Assembly: GCF_001458775.1 (NCBI RefSeq)
Contig: NZ_CZPZ01000005.1
Coordinates: forward strand, 61,152-125,151
DNA: 64,000 nucleotides
Origin: Candidatus Nitrospira nitrificans
GTDB lineage: Bacteria; Nitrospirota; Nitrospiria; Nitrospirales; Nitrospiraceae
Direction of reading: 5' to 3'
Part shown: piece by piece, positions 32,943-42,359 of the stretch
Layout of the letters: each line of letters begins with the position of its first letter
Position numbering within the stretch: position 1 is the first letter of the stretch
Notes under the pieces: generated by a model
Told to the model about the DNA's origin: nothing
The model's input: only the letters and a program-made list of their open reading frames with translations
Databases searched by the model: none
Translations under genes and position numbers: made by a program

Positions 32943-34889
32943 TTACGTGGCAGGTTTTTGAATCTTGAGAACTTTCATGCGGGATGACAGGGTAGAGGCA
33001 TTGATGCCCAGTAGTTTCGCCGCACCATATTCGCCCGAGACTTTCCACTTCGTGGCCTCCAGCGCGCGGAGAATATTGCTGCGCTCCAGTTCTTCCAGCT
33101 CTTTCGCGGTACGAATCGTCCCTTGCCCTGGCTCGCCGGCCCGGTCGGCTGGAGACGGTTGCGCCATTGGTTCAGGTAAGGCGCGCTCCAGGTTCAGCCG
33201 GCCATCGGTGGCCGTGATCACGGCCCGCTCCATGACATTCTGCAGCTCCCGCACATTCCCCGGCCAATGATAGGTTTGAAGCCGACAAGCATCACCGTCA
33301 GTCAGCGGCGAAAGCGTCCGTCCCATCTTCGCGGCGAACCGTTGAGCAAAGACGGAAGCGAGACGTACCACATCGTTTCCTCGCTCACGTAGCGGCGGCA
33401 GCCGGATCGGAAACACATTCAGCCGGTAGTAGAGGTCCTCGCGAAACGCGCCCTGCTTGACCGCGGCGGCAAGATCGCGATTGGTCGCGGCCAGCACCCG
33501 CACGTTCACTTTCCTGGTTTTCGAACCGCCGACTGGATCGAACTCGCCTTCTTGCAGCACGCGAAGCAATTTGGCCTGTAACTCAAGCGGTAATTCGCCG
33601 ATTTCATCGAGAAAAATGGTTCCCTTGTCGGCCAAGGAAAATCGACCTTCGCGCTTCTTGGTTGCCCCCGTGAATGCGCCGAGTTCGTGGCCGAAGAATT
33701 CACTCTCAATCAATGTGGCCGGAATGGCGGCACAATTGACAGTGACCAACGGCCGTTCCCGGCGTGTGCCGGCCGCATGGACGGCGCGGGCCACGAGCTC
33801 TTTGCCGGTTCCGGTCTCTCCCATGATGAGCACGGTCGCATCGGTCCCGGCAACTTGTGCAATGTCCTGGAGCACCTGCCGCAATGCCGGACTTTCACCG
33901 AGCAAGGAACCGTCCTGATGGTGCGCCTGCAATTCCTCCCGTAGAAGTTCCGTTTCGGCCTTCAGCGATTGAATTTTCTCCTCCGCCTTCACCCGGTCAT
34001 GGATATTGCGAAGAATCAGGGTCGTGAATTTGCGGCGATGCAGTTCAGAGCGGGACAGTGTCGCCTCCGCGGGGAATGACTCGCCGTCGGCACGGCACGC
34101 GGTGAGTCCTCCTGGAATCCATCGCGATTGCTCTCCCTCCGGACGCCGATCGAGCTCGGCAATCAGTCTCTCCAGCCGAGCGAAATCCTCCGGACTTAGA
34201 AAGCGCGAAAAATGTTGATGCATCATCGAATCCGCCGGGCAGGAAAATGTTTTCTCCGCAGCAGGATTGACATGGGTAATCCGGAGCCGGTCATCCAATT
34301 CGATGATCGCGTCCATAGCGCTGCTCAAGAGTCGACCGACTTTTTCTTCCCGCTCTCGGACCTCGGCTTCCGCTCGCATCCGTTGCAGTTCCACTGCCGC
34401 GCGCGCGGCGAAGATCTGAAAGATTGCATGGACTCGTGGCTCTTCCGGTATCGGTCGCCGGTCGATCACCGCCATATGGCCGAGGATCCGCCCGTCTACG
34501 TCCTGAAGCGGCACGCCCATGTAGCTCACCGCACCGGCGGCCCGCAGTTCCTCCTCGTGAGGGAAAATCTCCAGGATGCGATCGGGGAAATGCACCAGTT
34601 TGGCTGTATCGATCACACGCTCACAAGGAGTTCCGGCAATGTCCACTTCATAGTCCTTGACCCATCGGCCTTCTATCCAAAATGCGAGCGCGCGCAGACG
34701 ACGTGTTTCAGGAAGATACTCCGTCACCCACGCGCCGTGTGTCCCGAGAACCCTGGCAAGATTCTGAACAAGAGCGGCAAAAAAGCCCTGTCCCGTCTCG
34801 GTCGCGGTCCCCCGGAGAATCGCATGGAGAGCCGCGTCGGTTTCCAGGTTCTGAAAAGGGACAGAGGGACTTTCCGGATGAGATGCCAT
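32943..34889 (-). CDS. sigma-54-dependent transcriptional activator (GAF-PAS-AAA-HTH)
   Basis: 648 residues from ATG 34889. A GAF-like domain (about 10-170) is followed by a PAS domain (about 185-300), a coiled coil, the AAA+ domain with Walker A Gly-Glu-Thr-Gly-Thr-Gly-Lys-Glu and the sigma-54 loop Gly-Ala-Phe-Thr-Gly-Ala, and a C-terminal Fis-type helix-turn-helix (Gly-Ala-Ala-Lys-Leu-Leu-Gly-Ile-Asn-Ala-Ser-Thr-Leu). The layout is FhlA-like, with ligand or redox sensing rather than phosphorylation. It is divergent from the reductase gene at 34997; no clear -24/-12 promoter was found between them, so the target is open. Confidence 0.92.
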   Translation of the reverse strand: MASHPESPSVPFQNLETDAALHAILRGTATETGQGFFAALVQNLARVLGTHGAWVTEYLPETRRLRALAFWIEGRWVKDYEVDIAGTPCERVIDTAKLVHFPDRILEIFPHEEELRAAGAVSYMGVPLQDVDGRILGHMAVIDRRPIPEEPRVHAIFQIFAARAAVELQRMRAEAEVREREEKVGRLLSSAMDAIIELDDRLRITHVNPAAEKTFSCPADSMMHQHFSRFLSPEDFARLERLIAELDRRPEGEQSRWIPGGLTACRADGESFPAEATLSRSELHRRKFTTLILRNIHDRVKAEEKIQSLKAETELLREELQAHHQDGSLLGESPALRQVLQDIAQVAGTDATVLIMGETGTGKELVARAVHAAGTRRERPLVTVNCAAIPATLIESEFFGHELGAFTGATKKREGRFSLADKGTIFLDEIGELPLELQAKLLRVLQEGEFDPVGGSKTRKVNVRVLAATNRDLAAAVKQGAFREDLYYRLNVFPIRLPPLRERGNDVVRLASVFAQRFAAKMGRTLSPLTDGDACRLQTYHWPGNVRELQNVMERAVITATDGRLNLERALPEPMAQPSPADRAGEPGQGTIRTAKELEELERSNILRALEATKWKVSGEYGAAKLLGINASTLSSRMKVLKIQKPAT

Positions 34890-34996
34890 GGTCAAAAGTA
34901 TGAGGCGGGATGAGAGATAGATGCAAGTGCACAAGGCGATGTATCGGAAAGAGTTCTATTGCATCGTTCCATGTGGGCCCGTATCATGCATTCATC

Positions 34997-35725
34997 ATGA
35001 AAGCCGTCACCCGCATCAAGACGAAAATGCCGAGCCCCTACAAACTGATCCACATCGAACCAGACACCCATGACACGAAGACCTTCCGGTTCGAGCTGCC
35101 GGCCGACGCCACGCTGGATATGCTGCCCGGCGACTTTCTATATGTCCATGCGACGATCAACGGCAAACAGGTCAAGCGGCCCTACACGCCATCGTCGCTG
35201 CCAGGCACGACAGAATATTTCGACCTGACGGTCAAGCGCTATGAGGCCGGCTCCGTCTCTAAGTATCTCCATGATCGGCAGATCGGCGAGACGGTGTCGA
35301 TGAGCGGGCCGAACAGCGGCGGTCATTGGGTGGATGGCATGGCCAAACGCGTGGGATTCGTGGCGGGAGGCACGGGGATTACGCCGATGATCTCCATCAT
35401 TCGCTGGATTCTGACCAACAAGCTCGATGCGGAGTTATTCCTGATCTTTGCCAACAAAACCGAATCGGACATCATCTTCCGACAGGAGTGGGAACGCGAT
35501 GCCCGAGATTATCCGAATTTTCATTGTCACTATGTCCTGGAACAGCCGCCTGCCGAATGGGAAGGTGGCATAGGTCGCGTCACTCCTGAAATTCTTCGGC
35601 GATATCTTCCCGCTCCGGATTCCAACACCTGCGTGTTTCTCTGCGGCCCACCACCGATGGTCGACTCATTGGAAGCCCTGCTGAAAGAACTCGGCTATCC
35701 CCAGCAAGCCATTGTTCTCCCCTGA
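34997..35725 (+). CDS. FAD/NAD(P)H-dependent oxidoreductase (cytochrome b5 reductase-like)
   Basis: 242 residues. Ferredoxin-NADP reductase fold: the FAD domain has Arg-Pro-Tyr-Thr-Pro-Ser-Ser (isoalloxazine/phosphate binding) and Gly-Ser-Val-Ser-Lys-Tyr-Leu. The NAD(P) domain has Gly-Gly-Thr-Gly-Ile-Thr-Pro-Met and Cys-Gly-Pro-Pro-Pro-Met-Val near the C-terminus. No iron-sulfur domain is attached, so it would pass electrons to a separate acceptor. The start ATG 34997 lacks a strong ribosome-binding site. It is divergent from the sigma-54 activator and followed by cfa after about 210 bases. Confidence 0.88.
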   Translation: MKAVTRIKTKMPSPYKLIHIEPDTHDTKTFRFELPADATLDMLPGDFLYVHATINGKQVKRPYTPSSLPGTTEYFDLTVKRYEAGSVSKYLHDRQIGETVSMSGPNSGGHWVDGMAKRVGFVAGGTGITPMISIIRWILTNKLDAELFLIFANKTESDIIFRQEWERDARDYPNFHCHYVLEQPPAEWEGGIGRVTPEILRRYLPAPDSNTCVFLCGPPPMVDSLEALLKELGYPQQAIVLP

Positions 35726-35938
35726 GGATCCTCCTAGTTCCTCATTGTCTCCAGATGCGTTAAATTTCTATTCGTGCTCAATCGGTGGCGTGTTCTGGGC
35801 CGTGCTTGCGGAAAGCTCTTCGTTTATCATCATGTGCCTGAATCACTTGACAATGACCAGGTAAAAGGACTAAGCGGAAAAGAATACTCCGCACCTCTTT
35901 GGCCAAGAATCTCAGGCCACGTCCCGAAGGAGGTCATC

Positions 35939-37201
35939 ATGTCTCACGGCAGTCTCGTTTTGCAGGCGACCCGAAAGGTCGCAGAAAAGGTGCTGAACCA
36001 CGGCATTCAACAGCTGGCGGAAAAGGTTCGAGCAACCGGCGGCCAACCGATGGACCTCGTCCTCCCGGACGGTTCGCGTCTCAACTTCGGCCAGGAACCT
36101 CGCGTCGTGCTCGCCATTCGAGACCCGAACTTGCTGCCGGCATTAACCCATCCCACGCTCGGATCGCTCGGTGAGGCGTTCGTCGATGGGCGCATCGATA
36201 TCGACGGCGACATCATCTCCGTGATCGCCGGCGCCGAGCGCCTCGTGGCGGCCGGCGGCTCGCCGGCGACGGCCCGAATTCCCGCTTCGTCGGCCTGTCA
36301 CACTCCCAAACAGGATCTCGACGACGTCAAACATCACTACGACGTGAGCAACGATTTTTACCGGCTCTGGCTGGATGACCGCATGGTGTATTCGTGCGCG
36401 TATTTTCAGACCGGGGAGGAAACGATCGACGCCGCGCAAGAGGCGAAGCTCGATCATATCTGCCGCAAACTACGCCTTCAGCCGGGCGAGCGAGTCCTCG
36501 ATATCGGTTGCGGGTGGGGCGGTTTGATTCTGCACGCCGCACAACATTATGGCGTGCGGGCGGTCGGCATCACGCTGTCGGAAAACCAATTGGTCATTGC
36601 TCAACAACGCATCAAAGAGGCGCGGCTGGAAGGAGACGTTGACGCCATGCTGCTCGACTACCGGGACGCGCCTGAACGGTTCGGCGAAGGCGTGTTCGAC
36701 AAGATTTCAAGCATCGGCATGTTCGAGCATGTCGGCCAAAATAACTTCCCCGTCTATTTCGGCGTGGTGCGTCGCCTGCTGCGCGATCGGGGGCTGTTCA
36801 TGAACCACGGGATCACCTCACCCGATGCCGATGGACGCACGGTCGGCTCCGGCGTGAGCGAGTTCATGGACAAGTATGTGTTCCCGCATACCGAACTTCC
36901 CCATCTCCACTCGGTCATCCGGGAGATGGCAAGACAAAACTTTGAGGTATACGACGTCGAAAGTCTACGGCCGCACTACGCCAGGACGCTCGCGCATTGG
37001 TCACGCAACCTGGAAGGGCAACTCAACGCCGCTCGTCAGGTGGTCGGCGAGCGGACCTTGCGTGTCTGGCGCGCGTATTTGGCAGGCTCGTCGTTGGCCT
37101 TTTCGCAGGGTTGGCTGAATGTCTACCAAATGCTTGCCAGCCGTCAAGAAGCCGAGGGACAGACCGAATTTCCGCTGACCCGCGCATGGATGTATCACTA
37201 A
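35939..37201 (+). CDS. cfa: cyclopropane-fatty-acyl-phospholipid synthase
   Basis: 420 residues from ATG 35939, which follows GAAGGAGG. It transfers a methylene group from S-adenosylmethionine to double bonds of membrane phospholipid acyl chains. The N-terminal lipid-binding region (about 1-120) is followed by the catalytic methyltransferase with Val-Leu-Asp-Ile-Gly-Cys-Gly-Trp-Gly-Gly-Leu, the family pattern Lys-His-His-Tyr-Asp-Val-Ser-Asn-Asp-Phe-Tyr, and Ser-Ile-Gly-Met-Phe-Glu-His-Val-Gly. It shares its theme, unsaturated lipid modification, with the desaturase at 41112. Confidence 0.94.
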   Translation: MSHGSLVLQATRKVAEKVLNHGIQQLAEKVRATGGQPMDLVLPDGSRLNFGQEPRVVLAIRDPNLLPALTHPTLGSLGEAFVDGRIDIDGDIISVIAGAERLVAAGGSPATARIPASSACHTPKQDLDDVKHHYDVSNDFYRLWLDDRMVYSCAYFQTGEETIDAAQEAKLDHICRKLRLQPGERVLDIGCGWGGLILHAAQHYGVRAVGITLSENQLVIAQQRIKEARLEGDVDAMLLDYRDAPERFGEGVFDKISSIGMFEHVGQNNFPVYFGVVRRLLRDRGLFMNHGITSPDADGRTVGSGVSEFMDKYVFPHTELPHLHSVIREMARQNFEVYDVESLRPHYARTLAHWSRNLEGQLNAARQVVGERTLRVWRAYLAGSSLAFSQGWLNVYQMLASRQEAEGQTEFPLTRAWMYH

Positions 37202-37244
37202 GGAGGTTTTAGGCAGAAGGTTGAGGTTGAGCAAGAGGCATGTC

Positions 37245-38756
37245 TTATGCTCGGCCTGCATCCATAACCTTCGCCTTAGGCTCAAGCTCGTCCCCGAGGG
37301 GTCGTCGTGTCACACTGGTTCCACCGATGAGATCCTGCACCACCCGTTCGGCCGCGGCAGCGCTGTCACGGATGCAGTCGGGGATGCCGACCCCATGATA
37401 GCCCGCCCCCGTGAGGATCAACCCAGGATACCGGCTGAGTGCCGCCTCGAGTTGCGCTAATCGATCGAGATGGCCGATCGTGTACTGCGGCATCGCCTTC
37501 CACCATCGATTCACTTCCGTGTAACTGGGCGCTACATCGATGCCGCATACCGCAGCGAGCTCCTCTCTGACTTTGGCCACCAGCGTCCCGTCATCCGACT
37601 GAAGAATGTCTTCCCGGCCTACGCCACCGATATAGCATCGCGCCAACAGCTGATCCGCCGGAGCGCGATGCGGCCACTTCAGCGACGTCCAGGTTGCGGC
37701 GATCAAATCACGCTGCTCTGTTCGCGGGATGATAAATCCGAATCCTTCGATGGCGCTCGTCAGCGTCCGTGGAAACACCATCGCAATGGTGGCAGTCGAG
37801 GCATAGGGAATCATGTCCAATAGTCCACCGGCGAGCGGTGTCAATGGACGCACCAGTTCCGCTGCCACATACGCCGGTGTGGCAAGAACCACGCTATCCG
37901 CAGAAAGCGCCGATCCATCCTCAAGGATCAGGTCGTACATCCACCGGCCCAACTCATGTGATCTCACTCTCAGCGCATCGACCCGGCAACCTAATCGAAG
38001 CTCCACACCCTGCCGTGTCAATCGACTCGTCAGAGCCGTGACCAAATCGCTGAGACCATTCTTTAAGCTGACGAACATCGTACGCCCTGGTCGGCCATTG
38101 GAAACCGACGAGGCGGCTTTCTTGGCGGCCATCATGCCGCGAACGACGCTGCCGTACTGCTGTTCGAGCTCGAAGAACCGTGGAAACGTAGCCCTCAGAC
38201 TCATGTGCTCGGCGTCCCCCGCGTAGATCCCGGCCATGAGTGGCTCCAGTATCCGCTCGAATGCCTGAACGCCGAACCGGCGGCGAAGAAACGCCGCCAA
38301 CGGCTCATCTTCCCGGGAGGAACCAGGCGGAACGGCGAATTCGAGTCCCATCCGGGCCAGCCCTGACCAGCTCAATAGTCCGCTGTGAAGGAACGACCCC
38401 AATTGTTTCGGGACGAATGAAAGCAGTCCCTCTGGTAAGTCGTGCAGTCGTCCCCTATACAGAACACAGGCTTTCTTGTCCGTCTGATTGGTATTGATGA
38501 GTTGATCGGTAAGGCCGAGCTTCGCGCAAAGATCCAGGCCGGCCTGTTTTTGGGACAGGAATGAGTCCGGTCCGGCTTCCGTCACTATCTCGCCGACCCG
38601 ATGCGTGACGATTTTTCCTCCCCAGGACGATCCTGATTCAAGGATCGCGCAGCGGAGAGTCAGACCGGCTTTCGTCGCCTGCTCTTGGAGTGAAAATGCG
38701 GTGGCCAGGCCGGAAATGCCCCCACCGACGATCACGACTGTCCGTGGTCGAGTCAC
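37245..38756 (-). CDS. hemG: protoporphyrinogen oxidase (HemY-type)
   Basis: 503 residues. Oxygen-dependent type protoporphyrinogen IX oxidase, an FAD flavoprotein of the amine-oxidase fold. The N-terminal FAD motif is Val-Val-Ile-Val-Gly-Gly-Gly-Ile-Ser-Gly-Leu-Ala. The C-terminus has Pro-Gly-Leu-Ile-Leu-Thr-Gly-Ala-Gly-Tyr-His-Gly-Val-Gly-Ile-Pro-Asp-Cys-Ile, typical for the family. It starts at GTG 38756, overlapping the hemH stop by four bases (GTGA), so it is coupled to hemH. It is the last gene of a hemE-hemH-hemG run. The name hemY is used for the same enzyme in Bacillus. Confidence 0.93.
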   Translation of the reverse strand: MTRPRTVVIVGGGISGLATAFSLQEQATKAGLTLRCAILESGSSWGGKIVTHRVGEIVTEAGPDSFLSQKQAGLDLCAKLGLTDQLINTNQTDKKACVLYRGRLHDLPEGLLSFVPKQLGSFLHSGLLSWSGLARMGLEFAVPPGSSREDEPLAAFLRRRFGVQAFERILEPLMAGIYAGDAEHMSLRATFPRFFELEQQYGSVVRGMMAAKKAASSVSNGRPGRTMFVSLKNGLSDLVTALTSRLTRQGVELRLGCRVDALRVRSHELGRWMYDLILEDGSALSADSVVLATPAYVAAELVRPLTPLAGGLLDMIPYASTATIAMVFPRTLTSAIEGFGFIIPRTEQRDLIAATWTSLKWPHRAPADQLLARCYIGGVGREDILQSDDGTLVAKVREELAAVCGIDVAPSYTEVNRWWKAMPQYTIGHLDRLAQLEAALSRYPGLILTGAGYHGVGIPDCIRDSAAAAERVVQDLIGGTSVTRRPLGDELEPKAKVMDAGRA

Positions 38757-39703
38757 GACTGAATAGGGAGCGAGGATTCGTGTGCCGCCAAGACGTCACG
38801 TAACGTCTCGATGAGCGGGAGAGAGTCGTTCAGCATGGCCATGCGCTCGAGGTGTATGCCTCGGTTCATCGCCAGCTGCTTGAGTTCGATGTCGATATCG
38901 AAGAGCGTTTCCACATGGTCGCAGATAAAGCCGATAGGCGCCACCAGCACATACCGGTGCCCCGCCAGCTGGATGGTTTCCAACATCGATTCCACGGTGG
39001 GTCCAAGCCAGGGCTCGCTCGATCGCCCCTGACTTTGATAGGCAAAGTACGTCGGTCGGTTCCCCAAATGTTGCGTGACTGCCTCGACCGTGCCTGTGAC
39101 CTCGTCAGGATAGGGATCCTTCATGGCCACGATCCGTTCAGGCAAGCTATGCGCCGTAAACAGCACGGGCACCGATGCCCGCGCGTCGGCAGGAAACTTC
39201 AGAAGCCCCTGCCGGATGCTCTCAACAAGAGCCGCAATCAGTTTAGGATGGCGGTTCCAACTCCCGAGATACGTGACGGGGGTACCGTCCCCCAATCCAG
39301 CACGGGCTTCTTCGACCTTTTTCCGATAGGCGCCGGTACTCAGTGAGGACTGTTGCGGGGCCATGCAAATCCCGATGATCTGTTCCGGCGAGGACTTCAG
39401 CAGCTCGGCGTACGTTTCCTTAATGAACGGATGCCAATGCCGCAACCCAACATAGACCCGGTATCGGCCATTCCTCGAGCTATTCAACTGTTGCTCTAGT
39501 TTCTTCGCCACTTCGTGGGTAATACCGACAGCCGGCGATTTCCCGCCGGTCACGCGATACCGTTCACGAATTTCCTCTATGAGCTCGGGCGATGTCGGTC
39601 GGCCACCGCGAACATCGAGCAAAAATGGCTCGACGTTCTCCAGGCAATCCGGCCCACCCATGGCCATCAAAAGAATGGCGGTGTGACGGTGCGTAGCAGG
39701 CAT
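38753..39703 (-). CDS. hemH: ferrochelatase
   Basis: 316 residues. Inserts ferrous iron into protoporphyrin IX, the final haem step. Motifs: Leu-Leu-Met-Ala-Met-Gly-Gly-Pro at the start, Gly-Leu-Arg-His-Trp-His-Pro-Phe-Ile, Leu-Phe-Thr-Ala-His-Ser-Leu-Pro (catalytic His), Tyr-Gln-Ser-Gln-Gly-Arg, and Pro-Ile-Gly-Phe-Ile-Cys-Asp-His-Val-Glu-Thr-Leu-Phe-Asp-Ile-Asp. The start ATG 39703 follows GAGGAACG. It lies 100 bases downstream of hemE and overlaps hemG. Confidence 0.95.
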   Translation of the reverse strand: MPATHRHTAILLMAMGGPDCLENVEPFLLDVRGGRPTSPELIEEIRERYRVTGGKSPAVGITHEVAKKLEQQLNSSRNGRYRVYVGLRHWHPFIKETYAELLKSSPEQIIGICMAPQQSSLSTGAYRKKVEEARAGLGDGTPVTYLGSWNRHPKLIAALVESIRQGLLKFPADARASVPVLFTAHSLPERIVAMKDPYPDEVTGTVEAVTQHLGNRPTYFAYQSQGRSSEPWLGPTVESMLETIQLAGHRYVLVAPIGFICDHVETLFDIDIELKQLAMNRGIHLERMAMLNDSLPLIETLRDVLAAHESSLPIQS

Positions 39704-39803
39704 CGTTCCTCGTTGTTCGTGAAGCGAGAGAAGCGGGAAGGTTTCAGGTTTAACGTTTCATGTTCCGAGTTTAAAAGCGAGACGCGACTGTCGCCCCTCT
39801 TAT

Positions 39804-40829
39804 TCACCGCTGGCTGAGCTTATGGACCATGTCAATCGTCGCGGCAACATGGTCGACCGGTGTGGTCGGCAAAATACCGTGACCCAGGTTAAAGATATGC
39901 CCGGAACGCCCACCGGCTCGCCGCAAGATGTCCTCCACACGGCGTTCGATTTCATGGAGCGGCGCAAACAGCACCAGCGGATCCAAATTGCCTTGCACGG
40001 CGCGATCATGTCCGACCATCGACCAGGCCTCGTCCAAGTGAACCCGCCAGTCGATCCCGATGACATCGCCGCCTGCCTCGCGCATCTGCCGCAAAATGGC
40101 CGTCGTGCCGGTGCCGAAATGAATCATCGGCACACCTTCCCGCGTAAGCCCATCGAAAATTCGCTGGACATGCGGCTTCACATATTCGGCATAGTCACCG
40201 GCCGAGAGACAGCCGACCCAACTATCGAAGAGCTGAATCGCCTGAGCCCCCGCCTTGATCTGTCGCCGGAGATACCCGGTGAGCACGGACGCAAATTTGT
40301 CCATGAGGCGATGCCAGGCTGTGGGATCGCCGTACATCATCTGTTTGGTGTGCAAATAGTTGCGGGACCCTCCTCCCTCGATGGCATAGCTGGCCAACGT
40401 GAATGGCGCGCCGGCAAATCCGATCAACGGCACTCGCCCATCGAGCGCCCGTCTCGTTTGGCGAATCGCTTCGGCCACATAATCGAGTTCATCCCCGTCG
40501 ATCACTTTGAGTCGATCCACCGCCGCTCGATCACGGACCGGATTATGGATCACCGGCCCTTCCCCCGCCGCAAACTCCAGGGTGAGCCCCATCGGCTCCA
40601 ACGGGAGCAGAATGTCGGCGAAGATAATGGCGGCATCCAAGGGGAACCGATCAATCGGCTGAAGCGTGACTTGGGCTGCAAGCTCAGGCGTTTTGCACAT
40701 CTCGAGAATCGAATGTTTCGCGCGCAACGTTCGATATTCGGACATGTAGCGTCCGGCTTGGCGCATGAACCACACCGGCGTGCAATCGACGGGTTCGCGG
40801 CGGCAAGCTCTGAGGAATCGGTCGTTCAT
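39804..40829 (-). CDS. hemE: uroporphyrinogen decarboxylase
   Basis: 341 residues. Decarboxylates uroporphyrinogen III to coproporphyrinogen III. Signatures: Phe-Met-Arg-Gln-Ala-Gly-Arg-Tyr (near residue 21-28), Ile-Ile-Phe-Ala-Asp-Ile-Leu-Leu-Pro with the catalytic Asp, and Phe-Ala-Gly-Ala-Pro-Phe-Thr-Leu-Ala-Ser-Tyr. The C-terminus has Phe-Asn-Leu-Gly-His-Gly-Ile. It is the first gene of the haem run on this strand and divergent from the desaturase, with 282 bases between starts. Confidence 0.96.
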   Translation of the reverse strand: MNDRFLRACRREPVDCTPVWFMRQAGRYMSEYRTLRAKHSILEMCKTPELAAQVTLQPIDRFPLDAAIIFADILLPLEPMGLTLEFAAGEGPVIHNPVRDRAAVDRLKVIDGDELDYVAEAIRQTRRALDGRVPLIGFAGAPFTLASYAIEGGGSRNYLHTKQMMYGDPTAWHRLMDKFASVLTGYLRRQIKAGAQAIQLFDSWVGCLSAGDYAEYVKPHVQRIFDGLTREGVPMIHFGTGTTAILRQMREAGGDVIGIDWRVHLDEAWSMVGHDRAVQGNLDPLVLFAPLHEIERRVEDILRRAGGRSGHIFNLGHGILPTTPVDHVAATIDMVHKLSQR

Positions 40830-40997
40830 CGTAGCGGCATTTTAGAGACGCGCAAGGAGCCCTGTCAAACAGGCCGGGGCACGTCCACTTTTTTCTGGCG
40901 ACTTGTCCAAATGAGTAGACAGCGATCGCCAGTCCGGTACAATCAATCCGGCGAAGACCCCACAAAAATCCGGTTTCATTTTTATGACGCTTTTATG

Positions 40998-41003
40998 TAT
41001 AAT
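40998..41003 (+). promoter_or_regulatory. candidate -10 box for the desaturase gene
   Basis: A perfect TATAAT at 40998-41003, about 110 bases upstream of the desaturase start. A weak -35 (TTCATT at 40975-40980) is 17 bases upstream. The remainder of the 282-base divergent gap holds no other feature that could be supported. Confidence 0.45.
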
Positions 41004-41111
41004 CATTTCCTACACCTGATTCGGGACGATCAATCAGCTTAATTGGGACCCCGGCTCCCTGTCTCCCACCACAGTGACTTTGCCGATCCCCCGACCTACG
41101 AGGAGAATTGT

Positions 41112-42167
41112 ATGTCCGACGCGCAATCGCTTCACTCGACGAAGTCCCCGGATGCCTGGTATTCCGTTCTCCGATGGTTTGACTCATGGGCGGGCCTTGA
41201 GCACACGAAAGTAGAGGGGCCACCCAAGGTAGACTGGATTCGCAGTATTCCCTTCATTGCCGTACATCTGATGTGCGCGGGAGTCATTTGGGTAGGCTGG
41301 AGTTGGACCGCTGTGGGCGTCGCGGTCGCCTTCTATTACCTCCGCATGTTTGCCATCACCGGATGGTACCACCGCTACTTCTCGCATCGTACGTTCAAGA
41401 CCTCTCGTACGGTACAGTTTTTATTTGCCCTGCTCGGAGGAAGTTGCGCCCAACGCGGTCCCTTGTGGTGGGCCGGCCATCACCGCCATCACCACATCGC
41501 GTCAGACACGCCGGAGGATGTGCATTCCCCGCGCCAGGGTGGATTTCTCTGGTCGCACATGGGCTGGATCATGTCGCAGACATTTTATGCGCCACGACTC
41601 AAAAGCATCACGGATTTCGCGAAGTTTCCGGAACTGCGGTTTCTCGACCGGTTTGATGTTCTGATGCCCACCATTGCGGGATTTGGGATGTTCGGTCTCG
41701 GTCGATTGCTGGAAACCTACGCGCCCGGACTCGGCACGAATGGGCCTCAGATGCTGATTTGGGGATTTTTCATCTCGACCGTCGCACTGGTTCATGGGAC
41801 CTGCACGATCAATTCCCTGTCCCATGTGTATGGGTCACAACGATACATCACCGGCGACGACAGCCGAAACAACTTCTTTCTGGCCATGATTACGATGGGG
41901 GAAGGCTGGCACAACAACCATCACTACTATCCGGCTTCGACCAGACAAGGCTTTTACTGGTGGGAAATCGACATGACCTACTACTGCCTCAAGGGACTTG
42001 AGTGGATGGGATTGGTCTGGGATATCCGCGGTGTCCCGGAATATGTACGGGAAGGAAAAACCAAACAGGATTCAGACCGCAGTGTGCTCAAAAAGAAGAT
42101 TGAAGCAGCCGTGAAAGCCACGGAACTTCCGGCGCCGCAACCGCAACTTGAGCTGACCCCTCCTTAG
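41112..42167 (+). CDS. acyl-CoA desaturase (delta-9-type fatty-acid desaturase)
   Basis: 351 residues from ATG 41112 with GAGGAG upstream. Integral membrane di-iron enzyme that introduces a double bond into acyl chains using oxygen and a reductant. Three His boxes are present: His-Arg-Tyr-Phe-Ser-His, Gly-His-His-Arg-His-His-His, and Trp-His-Asn-Asn-His-His-Tyr. Membrane helices flank them. No fused cytochrome b5 domain, so it needs a separate electron donor; the reductase at 34997 is a candidate in the same region (inference). It ends directly against the palindromic repeat at 42168. Confidence 0.9.
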   Translation: MSDAQSLHSTKSPDAWYSVLRWFDSWAGLEHTKVEGPPKVDWIRSIPFIAVHLMCAGVIWVGWSWTAVGVAVAFYYLRMFAITGWYHRYFSHRTFKTSRTVQFLFALLGGSCAQRGPLWWAGHHRHHHIASDTPEDVHSPRQGGFLWSHMGWIMSQTFYAPRLKSITDFAKFPELRFLDRFDVLMPTIAGFGMFGLGRLLETYAPGLGTNGPQMLIWGFFISTVALVHGTCTINSLSHVYGSQRYITGDDSRNNFFLAMITMGEGWHNNHHYYPASTRQGFYWWEIDMTYYCLKGLEWMGLVWDIRGVPEYVREGKTKQDSDRSVLKKKIEAAVKATELPAPQPQLELTPP

Positions 42168-42323
42168 CAGGATGTTGAAAAAGTCCGCCGGCGGCGTTCC
42201 CCGCCTTGCCGAAGCGGCTTCGCGAGGCAGGTCGCATCGCTTAGAAGCTCCACGTACGGCCCTAAGCACGCTTCGCCTCTTCGCTCGCTGCGGCCTTGCT
42301 GGACGGCCTTTTTGACCATCCTG
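42168..42323. repeat. interspersed palindromic repeat, copy 2
   Basis: 156 bases with imperfect inverted ends: CAGGATGTTGAAAAAGTCCG at the left, and at the right the complement of GCAGGATGGTCAAAAAGGCC. Internal inverted segments fold into a long hairpin. It abuts the desaturase stop and lies 36 bases from the convergent gene's stop, so it could act as a two-way terminator. Related to the element at 29271-29499. No frame inside looks coding. Confidence 0.8.
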
Positions 42324-42359
42324 CCAGACCCGCTCTAAATCACGTTGGACCTTGGCTGA

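Noticed and set aside
39822..41042. 406-codon plus-strand frame opposite hemE
   Set aside because: An antisense shadow of hemE, with no family features.
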